64,000 bases of DNA from Chlorobiota bacterium (lineage in GTDB: Bacteria; Bacteroidota; Bacteroidia; Bacteroidales; F082). Shown here in pieces: positions 53,236 through 60,852 of this stretch. The DNA is taken from the NCBI GenBank assembly GCA_030596395.1, contig JAUVKF010000003.1:1-64000 (forward strand), written 5' to 3'. Both the position numbers and the translations under genes were made by a program. How positions within the stretch are numbered: position 1 is the first letter of the stretch; every line of letters starts with the position of its first letter. The notes under the pieces are model-generated. The model saw nothing but the letters and a program-made list of their open reading frames with translations, made no database searches and had not been told where the DNA came from.

Positions 53236-53544
53236 TTGGTTCTACTAATAAGTTTCTTTATAATGTTAAATGCTACAATGCTTAAATGCTCAAATGCTTA
53301 AATCTTTTATAACGACTATTTTTTTGATAATGAATGGCTTGTATAATAAAATATTGGGTTTTTATGTTTCGGATAATATTTTTATTATCGCATTTAAGCA
53401 TTCTATCATTTTAGCCAGGAAGTTTCAGGGTTCTACTAAATTCGTGGTAGTCCCATCTAATTAATAGAGGGCTTTCGCTCAACCGTCTCCATTTTTTATT
53501 AATTTTATTGAATAGCTTTTTGTCATTTCCACAAATAGAAGATC
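53236..53544. repeat. Intergenic region with a 7-8 bp tandem repeat
   Basis: At 53262-53304 five short units of the form AATGCTTA are spaced 7, 8, 8, 8 and 8 bp, starting 27 bp after the CNNM stop codon. The nearby frame at 53270-53464 starts inside this repeat and looks non-coding. The remaining bases are featureless and presumably hold the promoter of the next gene. Confidence 0.6.
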
Positions 53545-54207
53545 ATGAACATCATTGATATCCCTACTGAGCAAACCACAGCAGCAACCGATTTGATGCT
53601 GGCCATTATTTCAATTGTCACTGCGTTTGGCATTTATAACCTGGGAAAACAAGTTCAACCCGTAAAAACCAGGATATGGGTTGCGGTTTTTATCCTTCTT
53701 GCCATCGCAGCCTTATTTGGAGCCATTGCCCATGGATTCGTGATGTCGGAAAAAACCAACTACATATTGTGGCAACCGCTCAACCTGGCTTTAGGTTTAG
53801 GCGTTTCGTTGTTTGCAGCAGGTGCCATTTTTGATTTACGGAGGGGCTCGGTTCCAAAAGGCATAGTACCGGGCTTACTTGCACTGGGCATTATTTTTTA
53901 TTTCATTACAGTGTTTGTCCCCGGATCGTTTCTGGTTTTTATTATTTACGAAGCAGTGGTCATGTTATTTGCCCTTGTTGCCTATGTTGTTTTGGCTGCC
54001 AAACAAAAACTTATTGGTGCCTGGTGGATGGTGCTGGGTATCCTGATCACAATTATTGCAGCAGCAATACAGGCTACCGAATCAGTAAGTGTCCAATTTA
54101 TCTGGGATTTTGACCACAACGGGATTTTCCATATTGTGCAGATGGCAGGCATCCTGATTATTTACCTGGGTTTGGCGAAATCATTTCAACAAGCTGTGAG
54201 CGCGTAA
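53545..54207 (+). CDS. Multi-pass membrane protein, DUF6962-like
   Basis: A 220-residue inner-membrane protein with six to seven helices and no signal peptide. Conserved-looking polar residues inside or next to helices are Asp16 (ATDLML), His in GAIAHGF (near 73), Glu in IIYEAVV (near 136), Glu in IQATESVS (near 177), and Asp and His in FDHNGIFHIVQMAG (near 191-201). The pattern of a late D-H-x4-H motif next to an early helix His resembles the CREST superfamily of membrane hydrolases (alkaline ceramidase, PAQR), so a membrane hydrolase or metal-binding role is conceivable. Nothing in the neighbourhood helps. The membrane topology is firm and the function unknown. Confidence 0.75.
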   Translation: MNIIDIPTEQTTAATDLMLAIISIVTAFGIYNLGKQVQPVKTRIWVAVFILLAIAALFGAIAHGFVMSEKTNYILWQPLNLALGLGVSLFAAGAIFDLRRGSVPKGIVPGLLALGIIFYFITVFVPGSFLVFIIYEAVVMLFALVAYVVLAAKQKLIGAWWMVLGILITIIAAAIQATESVSVQFIWDFDHNGIFHIVQMAGILIIYLGLAKSFQQAVSA

Positions 54208-54210
54208 GTA

Positions 54211-54296
54211 CAGTCTTCCCGCCTTCGCTCCGCTACGAACGGGCAGGCAGTCCGCTGTCTTCAGTTTTCAGTCTTCAGTCTTCAGTCCGCAGTCTT
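54211..54296. repeat. Heptanucleotide array (CAGTCTT) containing an inserted palindrome
   Basis: One unit lies at 54211-54217, then a 30-bp GC-rich element (54218-54247), then seven contiguous 7-bp units at 54248-54296 without phase slip. The unit is CAGTCTT with variants CAGTCCG and CTGTCTT. It begins 3 bp after the stop codon at 54205-54207. The unit is a rotation of TTCAGTC, the complement of the GACTGAA unit inside two T9SS genes at 2096 and 4354. Confidence 0.9.
54218..54247. repeat. GC-rich palindrome lying exactly between two heptads
   Basis: The 30-bp element (beginning CCCGCC and ending CGGGCAGG) sits between unit CAGTCTT and unit CAGTCCG of the heptad array. A half-element CCTGCCTGCG follows the last heptad at 54297. 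Confidence 0.7.
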
Positions 54297-54333
54297 CCTG
54301 CCTGCGAAAGTTGTATGCTTTAATACAGGTAGT

Positions 54334-54382
54334 CTTGGCTCTTGGCTCTCAATTCTTAGGTCTTCTGTCTTAGGTCTCCTGT
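54334..54382. repeat. Heptanucleotide array (CTTGGCT / CTTAGGT)
   Basis: Seven contiguous 7-bp units without phase slip: two identical CTTGGCT, two identical CTTAGGT, and related CTTCTGT, CTCCTGT and CTCAATT. It ends on the stop codon of the minus-strand zinc-ribbon gene (54382-54384) and uses a different unit from the array 38 bp to its left. Confidence 0.88.
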
Positions 54383-54675
54383 CACCCTTCATGAATCCCA
54401 ACCTGGTAACCGCAGTTTTCACAACTCATTGCGGTAAAGTATTCCTTTTGGCCTACGGTAAATTTATCGCCACCGCATATTCTGCAAACCAGTGTGAAAC
54501 AGCATTTTTGCTCCGGATCCTGTACGATATGAAAATCATCCCGCTGTTTCTTTTCTATCACGTATTCCATGATCACATCATCGTCACTGAAGTCTTCAAG
54601 CTTTCCTTCAAGGGCATTTAGCTTATGTATAGTTGTGAGCAGTTCTCGGTTATTATCAGAATAAAATTCCTTCAT
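54382..54675 (-). CDS. Small zinc-ribbon protein
   Basis: A 97-residue soluble protein. Residues 1-45 are acidic and helical (LNALEGKLEDFSDDDVIMEYVIE as separate helices). The C-terminal half has a four-cysteine ribbon C64-x2-C67 (CRIC) ... C85-x2-C88 (CENC), with an additional C58-C59 pair just before it. Zinc ribbons of this size usually bind nucleic acid or a protein partner; the rubredoxin-like spacing could also hold iron. No family name is recognised. The stop codon coincides with the end of the heptad array at 54334-54382. It is transcribed alone and convergent with the upstream membrane-protein gene. Confidence 0.75.
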   Translation of the reverse strand: MKEFYSDNNRELLTTIHKLNALEGKLEDFSDDDVIMEYVIEKKQRDDFHIVQDPEQKCCFTLVCRICGGDKFTVGQKEYFTAMSCENCGYQVGIHEG

Positions 54676-54836
54676 GGCCTTAAATTTTGCGTTTCAAATC
54701 TAATACGATCTACCGTCTGTTTTTAAAACAATTACATTGTTTAGTAACATTCTTTTTGTGAATAAATAATAAATTAAGCTTGTCTTCTTTATTGTGATAT
54801 GATTGCATTTCTGATCATAGATAAATTTAAAATTAA

Positions 54837-54844
54837 TACATTTG
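54837..54844 (+). promoter_or_regulatory. Candidate -7 element (TACATTTG) for the TapB-like gene
   Basis: TACATTTG matches TAnnTTTG 60 bp before the ATG at 54905. The -33 position lacks TTTG. Confidence 0.3.
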
Positions 54845-54904
54845 AAGTGTCATTTTACAATCAACTATTGATATCTTAAACCGATAACCAACAAAACAAC
54901 TATT

Positions 54905-55591
54905 ATGAAACAAATCATCCTATCAACCCTGTTTATTGCGCTTATACCACTTTACTTATCCTCGCAAAACGTTTGTACGGCTTACCTTCCTGGCGAAGGG
55001 ACAAAGTTGACCTATGCTAATTTTGATAAAAAAGGAAAACAAACGTCAACTTCTACAACCGAGGTTACATCAGTCAAAGTAAAAGGAGATACAACATATT
55101 TCACTGTTCATCAGCTCATAAGTACCGGAAAAAAGAAGAATGATATGGAAAGCGATTTTAAGTATAAATGCTCCGGTAATACCTTTTACATAGATATGAA
55201 TACTATACTGAACCAGGAGATGATGGAGGCTTACGATGATGCAAGCCTGAAAGTTACTACCAACCATATGGAGATGCCAGCTAACCTTAAACCTGGAATG
55301 GAGCTTGATGATGGAGAGATAAATATCGAAATTCAAATTGAATATATGACAACCAACATTTCAGCCCGGACATTCTATCGCGAAGTAGAAGCCAAAGAAG
55401 AGATCACAACACCTGCGGGCACCTTTACAGCTTACCGGATAAATGGATATGTAGAAAGTGAAATTGCCTTTATGCGGTTCGCATTTAAAGTTGTTGAATG
55501 GTATGTGCAGGACATTGGTATTGTCAGGTCGGAAACATTCGACAAAAAAAACAACCTGATGGGATATACAGAGTTGCAAAAGATTGAGTAA
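54905..55591 (+). CDS. Secreted TapB/DUF3108-like protein
   Basis: A 228-residue exported protein with a signal peptide (residues 1-20, cleavage after YLSSQ). The mature part has a Cys at residue 23, then YLPGEGTKLTYANFDKKGK, KVKGDTTYFTVH, ITTPAGTFTAYRINGYVE and VEWYVQDIGIVRSETFDKKN in order. This is the single-sheet fold seen in TapB and DUF3108-type periplasmic proteins, where the AGTFxAY block is a hallmark. Function in the family is unclear, perhaps lipid or peptide binding. It is followed after 41 bp by a VOC-family gene on the same strand. Confidence 0.8.
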   Translation: MKQIILSTLFIALIPLYLSSQNVCTAYLPGEGTKLTYANFDKKGKQTSTSTTEVTSVKVKGDTTYFTVHQLISTGKKKNDMESDFKYKCSGNTFYIDMNTILNQEMMEAYDDASLKVTTNHMEMPANLKPGMELDDGEINIEIQIEYMTTNISARTFYREVEAKEEITTPAGTFTAYRINGYVESEIAFMRFAFKVVEWYVQDIGIVRSETFDKKNNLMGYTELQKIE

Positions 55592-55632
55592 TGTAATGCC
55601 ATTACATATCTGTTTGGTAAATTAAATATAAA

Positions 55633-56076
55633 ATGAAGTTTGCACACGTCAACATAATAGCAAAAGACTGGAAAAAGTTAGCACAGTTTTACAGTGATGT
55701 ATTTGGCTGTGAACCGGTTTACCCCGAGCGTAACCTGAAAGGCGATTGGGTAGATCAATTAACAGGAATTAAAAATGCTCATTTTCAGGGAATCCACTTA
55801 AAACTTCCTGGTAACGCTGACGGGCCAACGCTTGAAATTTTCCAATTCAGTCCCGCTGAATTGAGGACTAATGCTCACCGTATCAATCAACAAGGCTTTG
55901 GACACCTTGCATTTCAGGTGAATAATATTGAAAAACTGCTGGGCCGGATTATTGAAGCCGGTGGAAAAAAATATGGTGAATTGGTCAAAAATGAAATTCC
56001 GGACATAGGTACTTTAACAGCAGTTTATATGAAAGACATTGAGGGCAATATTATTGAATTGCAAAAATGGAAGTAA
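55633..56076 (+). CDS. VOC-family (glyoxalase-like) protein
   Basis: A 147-residue cytosolic protein with two beta-alpha-beta-beta-beta modules of the vicinal oxygen chelate superfamily. Potential metal ligands are His6 (FAHVNIIA), Glu near 76 (TLEIFQF), His in GFGHLAFQV (near 95) and Glu in IEGNIIELQKW (near 143), the usual H-E-H-E set, so metal binding is likely intact. Members include methylmalonyl-CoA epimerases, lactoylglutathione lyases and dioxygenases; the specific reaction cannot be told. The gene lies 41 bp after the TapB-like gene and 158 bp before a second VOC gene of a different subgroup. Confidence 0.9.
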   Translation: MKFAHVNIIAKDWKKLAQFYSDVFGCEPVYPERNLKGDWVDQLTGIKNAHFQGIHLKLPGNADGPTLEIFQFSPAELRTNAHRINQQGFGHLAFQVNNIEKLLGRIIEAGGKKYGELVKNEIPDIGTLTAVYMKDIEGNIIELQKWK

Positions 56077-56234
56077 CGGTATGAAACCTATGTCAGTTGG
56101 AATTTGTTTTTGGGTATAAATCAAAAGGATTTTATTTATCGGGAACGGAAACATTTTAACACCCCCTTAACAACTCATCACCAATTCTTTTGTATTTTGT
56201 TTTTTATAAATGATCAATAACTAATCAAAAACAA

Positions 56235-56627
56235 ATGGAAACTCCTAAAAACAATGTAGCAGGCTGGTTCGAAGTTCCGGTAATGGATATGAACCGCGCC
56301 GTTAAATTTTATGAAACTATTTTCGATTTTAAACTCCAGCGTGAGCAAATGGGTGAACTTGATATGGCATGGTTCCCCTTTAATATGGAAACTTATGGGT
56401 CTGCAGGTTCTCTCGTTTATCAACCTGATTTTTATAAACCCTCTGCTGATGGTGTGTTGATTTACCTCACCGCAAATTCAGGGGATGTTGCTGTTGAACT
56501 GGCACGGGTAGAAGCCGCCGGAGGCAAAGTCCTCATGCCAAAAAAACAAATTTCAGAGGAACATGGGTTCATGGCACTATTCCTTGATAGTGAAGGAAAT
56601 AGAGTGGCAATGCATTCGAGGGAATAG
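56235..56627 (+). CDS. VOC-family protein
   Basis: A 130-residue single-domain VOC protein (NNVAGWFEVPVMDMNRAVKFYE at the start in conserved blocks, TIFDFKLQREQMG, GVLIYLTANSGDVAVELARVEAAGG, MALFLDSEGNRVAMHSRE). It belongs to the glyoxalase/CarF-like subgroup, where the first metal His is replaced (here Trp-Phe-Glu), so catalysis is uncertain and ligand or drug binding is possible. It is separated by 158 bp from the previous VOC gene, and the two are only distantly related. A two-armed heptanucleotide array begins 3 bp after its stop codon. Confidence 0.9.
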   Translation: METPKNNVAGWFEVPVMDMNRAVKFYETIFDFKLQREQMGELDMAWFPFNMETYGSAGSLVYQPDFYKPSADGVLIYLTANSGDVAVELARVEAAGGKVLMPKKQISEEHGFMALFLDSEGNRVAMHSRE

Positions 56628-56629
56628 AA

Positions 56630-56712
56630 TTGTGAATGGCGATTAGTGATTTGTGATTGGAGAAGTTTTTGTAAAACTCACTATTCATCATTCACCAATC
56701 ACTAATCATTCT
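56630..56712. repeat. Two-armed heptanucleotide array (TAGTGAT / TCACTAA)
   Basis: Five 7-bp units on the left (like TAGTGAT, TTGTGAT) and five on the right (TCACTAT, TCATCAT, TCACCAA, TCACTAA, TCATTCT) flank a short A/T centre. The arms are complementary, so a long imperfect hairpin can form. It starts 3 bp after the VOC stop codon. Further downstream, to 56850, nothing is recognised. Confidence 0.85.
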
Positions 56713-56850
56713 ATCGTTACCCAAACTCCACTTTCAAAGTCGTAGCATCCCAGCCAAGTCATTATCTTTGTGGAGGTCTTCTTTTCTTTATCGCAAATTA
56801 CCGATGCATTTGTGGGTTGAATCCGCACCTTTCACTAACGCTCTCCAAAC

Positions 56851-56880
56851 TTGACTTTTAGCTTTTATGGTCGTATATTG
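56851..56880 (+). promoter_or_regulatory. Candidate promoter (TTG-N20-TATATTG)
   Basis: TTG at 56851-56853 and TATATTG at 56874-56880 approximate the Bacteroidota promoter with a 20-bp spacer and a truncated -7 box. It is 30 bp before the ATG of the beta-helix gene. Confidence 0.35.
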
Positions 56881-56910
56881 TAGGCTTCTTTAACCTAAAC
56901 ATATACTGCC

Positions 56911-59121
56911 ATGAAAAGGTTGGTCTTACTTCTGACATTATTGATTCCTTTTTTCACATTCAGCCAGATTATCAACATCCCCGGAGACTACCATACCATC
57001 CAAGAGGGCATTAATGCTACTAGTACTGGAGATACTGTTCTGGTGGATACAGGTACTTATGTTGAGAATATCTACTTTCTTGGGAAGAACATCACTGTAG
57101 CTTCACATTATTTGACCACGTTGGACACTTCTTACATTTCACAAACTATTATTGACGGCAATCATACTGGAAGTGTTGTTTATTTTTTAAATGCAGAAGA
57201 TTCAACTACTTTATTATGTGGTTTTACAATTCAGAATGGAGCTGGGTATTTTGATGTTCATACTGAAACAACCTTTGGTGGAGGAATATATTGCAATGGG
57301 TCGTCCCCCTCTTTAAAAAATCTAATAATTACAAATAATCAAGTTGATGGAGGTGGAGGCGGAATATTTATTCTTTCAAGTCAACCAACATTGACGAATA
57401 TTATCGCTAAAAACAACACTTCAAATAGAGGAAGAGGAGGTGGTATTTCAATTGTAATAAGTCAGGTAACATTTCAAAATGTTATGCTAAAAAACAATTC
57501 TTCACTATTTGGTGGTGGGATAAGTATTGGTAGTAATTGTAATTTAATTTTTGATAGTATACACTTATGTAGTATCTATTCAAATCATGCTGCCGTTGGA
57601 AAAGACATTTATTCATCATACCCTGTTGAAATTTATTTAGACACATTCTCTGTAGCAACTCCCACAAATTTCTATGCTTCTCCATTGCAAAATTTTAACC
57701 TTCATATTTTGAATAATATAGTAGAACTAATTGATGTAGATTTATATGTGTCTCCTGATGGAGACAATGATAATGACGGGCTATCAGAAGAAACACCACT
57801 CAAAACAATCTACCAAGCATTTTCAATGATATTAGCGGATAGTTTACACCAGCATACGGTTTATTTACTTGAAGGTACTTATGGTGAATATAATGCTGAG
57901 ACATTCCCTGTCTACATACCAGATTATATACACTTGAAAGGAGTAGATGAAAACAATGTAGTTTTAGATTGCAGTGGTACATTTGAATCGGTTGTGTATT
58001 TTAATAGAAACAGTTCAACAAAATTATCTGGACTAACGATAACAGGAGGAAAAGGAATGAATGGTAGAAGCGGTGGAGGCATATATTGCAGCAACACCAA
58101 TCTAAATTTTGAAAATCTGATTATAAAGGGCAATGGCACTCTTGAATATGGTGGCGGGATTTATATTCGGAACGGTTCAGATGTAACTTTAAAAAACCTA
58201 ACAATTACTGATAATAGATCTGAATATGGTGGAGGCGGAGCAATTTATTGTCAAGGTTCAGACGTTTATATTGAGAATAGTTCAATTAAAGACAATGGAG
58301 GTTCTGATTGCATACTTGTTTGGTTCTCCTCTAATATTATATTTAAAAACGTATTAATTGCTAACAATGAGTCTGGGGTTATAATATTACAATCAAATGC
58401 GCATTTGATTAATACTACAATAACAGGACATGAAGTTGATGAAGGGTATGGTGGAATTTCTAGCTCTAATTCAGGAATAATTTCGGAAAATACCATATTT
58501 TGGAACAACACGCCAACTGGAATTTCGTTTGGCGAAAATTGGGATGGTACTGATACCATCTATATTTCTTATTCTAATATTGAGGGAGGAGAAGAAGGTA
58601 TTAATATAAATGATAGCACTACTGTGTACTGGCTCGAAGGCAACATCGACCAAGACCCGATTTTTGTAGCTTTAGGTGACAATCCATACCAAATCAACGA
58701 TTACTCCCCCTGCATAGACGCAGGAACACCCGATACTACAGGACTCAATCTACCCGAATACGATTTAGCAGGAGAATTACGTATCTTCAACGAAAGAGTA
58801 GATATAGGTGCTTATGAGTGGAATACTTTTGTAGGTATTGAGGAATCCTCAATGCCTGATAGACTCCAATTACAGGTAAATACATACCCCAACCCCTTCA
58901 CCACCTCAACCACAATCGAATACGAACTAATCCAACCTGAAACCGTCAGAATCATATTTTACAACCAGTTTGGCAAGCTGGTAGATGTGATTGAAGAAAG
59001 TCAACTGCAAGGTTTAAATAAGGTTGTATGGACTCCTGAAAACCTCCCTGATGGGATTTATTACTTCAGGTTGCAGGCTGGTGAAGAGATGGCTACAGGG
59101 AAGATGGTGAAAATTGATTAG
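56911..59121 (+). CDS. T9SS-secreted right-handed beta-helix protein
   Basis: A 736-residue exported protein. A signal peptide (cleavage after FTFSQ) is followed by a DUF1565-like start (IPGDYHTIQEGINATSTGDTVLV in blocks). Two parallel beta-helix runs follow, one around 60-215 and one around 255-560, each rich in GGGI, N-N and I-x-N-x repeats; the second begins with another DUF1565-like segment (LYVSPDGDNDNDGLSEETPLKTI). A choice-of-anchor-like segment (SPCIDAGTPDTTG, DIGAYEW) and a T9SS sorting domain (TYPNPFTTST ... LPDGIYYFRLQAGEE ... GKMVKID) complete the protein. Surface glycan binding or degradation is likely, but no catalytic residues stand out. The last codon and the stop lie inside a heptad array that starts at 59117. 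Confidence 0.93.
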   Translation: MKRLVLLLTLLIPFFTFSQIINIPGDYHTIQEGINATSTGDTVLVDTGTYVENIYFLGKNITVASHYLTTLDTSYISQTIIDGNHTGSVVYFLNAEDSTTLLCGFTIQNGAGYFDVHTETTFGGGIYCNGSSPSLKNLIITNNQVDGGGGGIFILSSQPTLTNIIAKNNTSNRGRGGGISIVISQVTFQNVMLKNNSSLFGGGISIGSNCNLIFDSIHLCSIYSNHAAVGKDIYSSYPVEIYLDTFSVATPTNFYASPLQNFNLHILNNIVELIDVDLYVSPDGDNDNDGLSEETPLKTIYQAFSMILADSLHQHTVYLLEGTYGEYNAETFPVYIPDYIHLKGVDENNVVLDCSGTFESVVYFNRNSSTKLSGLTITGGKGMNGRSGGGIYCSNTNLNFENLIIKGNGTLEYGGGIYIRNGSDVTLKNLTITDNRSEYGGGGAIYCQGSDVYIENSSIKDNGGSDCILVWFSSNIIFKNVLIANNESGVIILQSNAHLINTTITGHEVDEGYGGISSSNSGIISENTIFWNNTPTGISFGENWDGTDTIYISYSNIEGGEEGININDSTTVYWLEGNIDQDPIFVALGDNPYQINDYSPCIDAGTPDTTGLNLPEYDLAGELRIFNERVDIGAYEWNTFVGIEESSMPDRLQLQVNTYPNPFTTSTTIEYELIQPETVRIIFYNQFGKLVDVIEESQLQGLNKVVWTPENLPDGIYYFRLQAGEEMATGKMVKID

Positions 59122-59151
59122 TGAATAGTGATTGGTGATTGGTGAGAAACA
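59117..59151. repeat. Heptanucleotide array (GATTGGT) overlapping a stop codon
   Basis: Four clear 7-bp units (GATTAGT, GAATAGT, then GATTGGT twice) and a diverged fifth start at 59117. They include the final Asp codon and the TAG stop (59119-59121) of the beta-helix gene. The unit is similar to those at 56630-56712. Confidence 0.82.
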
Positions 59152-59199
59152 AAACGAGCGAGAAATAAATCACCAATAATATACAACCTACAACTTCAT

Positions 59200-59207
59200 T
59201 ACATTTG
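59200..59207 (+). promoter_or_regulatory. Candidate -7 element (TACATTTG) for the DUF6599-like gene
   Basis: TACATTTG lies 22 bp before the ATG at 59230. No TTTG at -33, so support is limited. Confidence 0.3.
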
Positions 59208-59229
59208 TGGCAAAGGAAAATTGCCCGAT

Positions 59230-60078
59230 ATGAATAAGTTTTTGGTCTTCTTCTTAGCATTACTTCTAACATCTCCAGCCATTTCACAGGACAGCATCAT
59301 CACCCTTTTACCAGACCCTTTCATCCTACCGGGATTGCAGGCATCAGGAGAACCTGAAGTTTATAAAGGAAATGATCTGTTCGATCTCATCAATAACGGC
59401 ACTGATGTCTATTTCGAGTATGGGTTTGTGAAAGTGGCAATACAGGCTTATAGTGGCATGAAAGGTAATTCGAGTTTAAAAGTCGAGATATATGAAATGG
59501 AAAACAGTGATGGTGCATATGGGATTTTTTCATTAACTGCTTCTCAAAAGAAAATCGAAGAAAAAAGGGGCGTGTTTACAGTTACGGGAAATGGATATAA
59601 AATGATCCAAAAAGGCCCATACTTTATCATAATTTCGTATGGAAATCTCACCGACGAATTGAGTACAAGTTTAATGACCAGAATTACCGATGATATTGTA
59701 TCAAAAATTAAACCTTTGGCTTATTATCCATCACTATTGACGAGCAATAAAATACCATGCCCTAATTATACGCGAATACTTTACTTTCAAGGAGATATCG
59801 CATTAAGCAATGCGACTTACCTGAATTTCAAAATTCCTTTCGACTATAGTGATGGTGTATTTTACCGATGCGATGTTTTCGATTATATTGTTTATAAACC
59901 GAAGGGTGATCTGGGAATGAAAAAAATCATGGATTTGCTAATTACAAGTATTGTTGAAAGTAATGCTGAGTTCAGTCCTCTTCAAACTTCATTTGGGTAT
60001 TCAGTTAAAGAAGGTGACAAACTCCGATATGATGTAAGCCAGGAAGGGGAAACCATAATCCTGATCAAGTATATCTGA
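59230..60078 (+). CDS. Secreted DUF6599-like protein
   Basis: A 282-residue exported protein starting at the ATG at 59230 (a TTG three codons earlier is less likely). A signal peptide (cleavage after PAISQ) is followed by blocks typical of DUF6599 proteins: YKGNDLFDLINNGTDVYFEYGF, VEIYEMENSDGAYGIFSL, and a C-terminal ATYLNFKIPFDYSDG with a later SVKEGDKLRYDVSQEGE. These proteins occur in many environmental bacteria, often with one copy per genome, with unknown function; the fold is predicted to be a secreted beta-rich module that may sense or bind a hydrophobic ligand. It converges with the OB-fold lipoprotein gene after 16 bp. Confidence 0.8.
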   Translation: MNKFLVFFLALLLTSPAISQDSIITLLPDPFILPGLQASGEPEVYKGNDLFDLINNGTDVYFEYGFVKVAIQAYSGMKGNSSLKVEIYEMENSDGAYGIFSLTASQKKIEEKRGVFTVTGNGYKMIQKGPYFIIISYGNLTDELSTSLMTRITDDIVSKIKPLAYYPSLLTSNKIPCPNYTRILYFQGDIALSNATYLNFKIPFDYSDGVFYRCDVFDYIVYKPKGDLGMKKIMDLLITSIVESNAEFSPLQTSFGYSVKEGDKLRYDVSQEGETIILIKYI

Positions 60079-60094
60079 ATAAACATTTCTTACA

Positions 60095-60823
60095 CTACAT
60101 CGGCAACGAATCTTCTTCCACAACCAGTATAGCATCTTCAATCAGGATATCGTAGGCATAACCGTAACCAAAATCTTTATTGAGAACGACTATGCCTTCG
60201 AAGGTGACTATATCTCCTTTATTAACAACATTATTTGTTGTTACCGTTAAGTCAAAATTTCCATTGCTCTGGGTGCCACCCTGGATATGAACCCAATTTT
60301 TACTCATAACTGCCGGCGTAAATTTTACAATCTGGCCATGTATTTTTATGGTCTCTCCTTCGTATCCTGATTTGTTCTCAAACAACTCTCCAATAGTTAC
60401 TGCTCCTTTAATACGTTCAATATTTCTAATTTCCATATTACCAACTTCCGTTGAGCCTTTCTTATCAGCATTCATATTTTTGGCTGATGGAAATGGTTTG
60501 TCACTGATTGATTGCATAAAATAAATATGATCAAAAGTCCTGTCCAGTTCTTTACTTGGGAAGTTTTCCATTTCCATATAATTGTCGAAATAATAGGTAT
60601 TGCCTTCAACAATATTGTCATTTCTTGGAACAGCGCCCCAATATACGTCTCCTTCCTCCTTCATTTTTAAATAAGTGTATGATGATGTATGAATTACTTC
60701 TTTTACAACCACCTCCCTCAAATTTGGGTTATCCAGTTTATAACTTTTGCTTTCACCTCCTGACTCGCATGAAAATAATGTGGCCATAAAAACCAGGCCC
60801 AGAAAAATTATTACGTTTTTCAT
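60095..60823 (-). CDS. OB-fold-like lipoprotein
   Basis: A 242-residue lipoprotein (lipobox ATLFSC, Cys19). The region about 40-110 forms one beta-barrel-like module (TSSYTYLKMKEEGDVYWGAV, EGNTYYFDNYMEM), and residues about 135-235 an OB-fold-like module (GETIKIHGQIVKF, NWVHIQGGTQ, GDIVTFEGIVVLNKDFGYGY). Such NrfJ/YgiW-like OB-fold proteins can bind small ligands, haem or nucleic acids in the periplasm. The Dcp-type peptidase gene ends 29 bp upstream on the same strand, so the two may form an operon. I have no specific function. Confidence 0.75.
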   Translation of the reverse strand: MKNVIIFLGLVFMATLFSCESGGESKSYKLDNPNLREVVVKEVIHTSSYTYLKMKEEGDVYWGAVPRNDNIVEGNTYYFDNYMEMENFPSKELDRTFDHIYFMQSISDKPFPSAKNMNADKKGSTEVGNMEIRNIERIKGAVTIGELFENKSGYEGETIKIHGQIVKFTPAVMSKNWVHIQGGTQSNGNFDLTVTTNNVVNKGDIVTFEGIVVLNKDFGYGYAYDILIEDAILVVEEDSLPM

Positions 60824-60852
60824 TTATGTTATTTTAATATTTACCAAATCCA

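Noticed and set aside
53270-53464. Open frame of 64 codons on the plus strand
   Set aside because: It begins inside a 7/8-bp tandem repeat, has no family resemblance, and its composition follows the A/T-rich repeat; treated as non-coding.
54248-54382. CRISPR-like array
   Set aside because: Units are 7 bp, contiguous and degenerate with no spacers; no cas genes are present.
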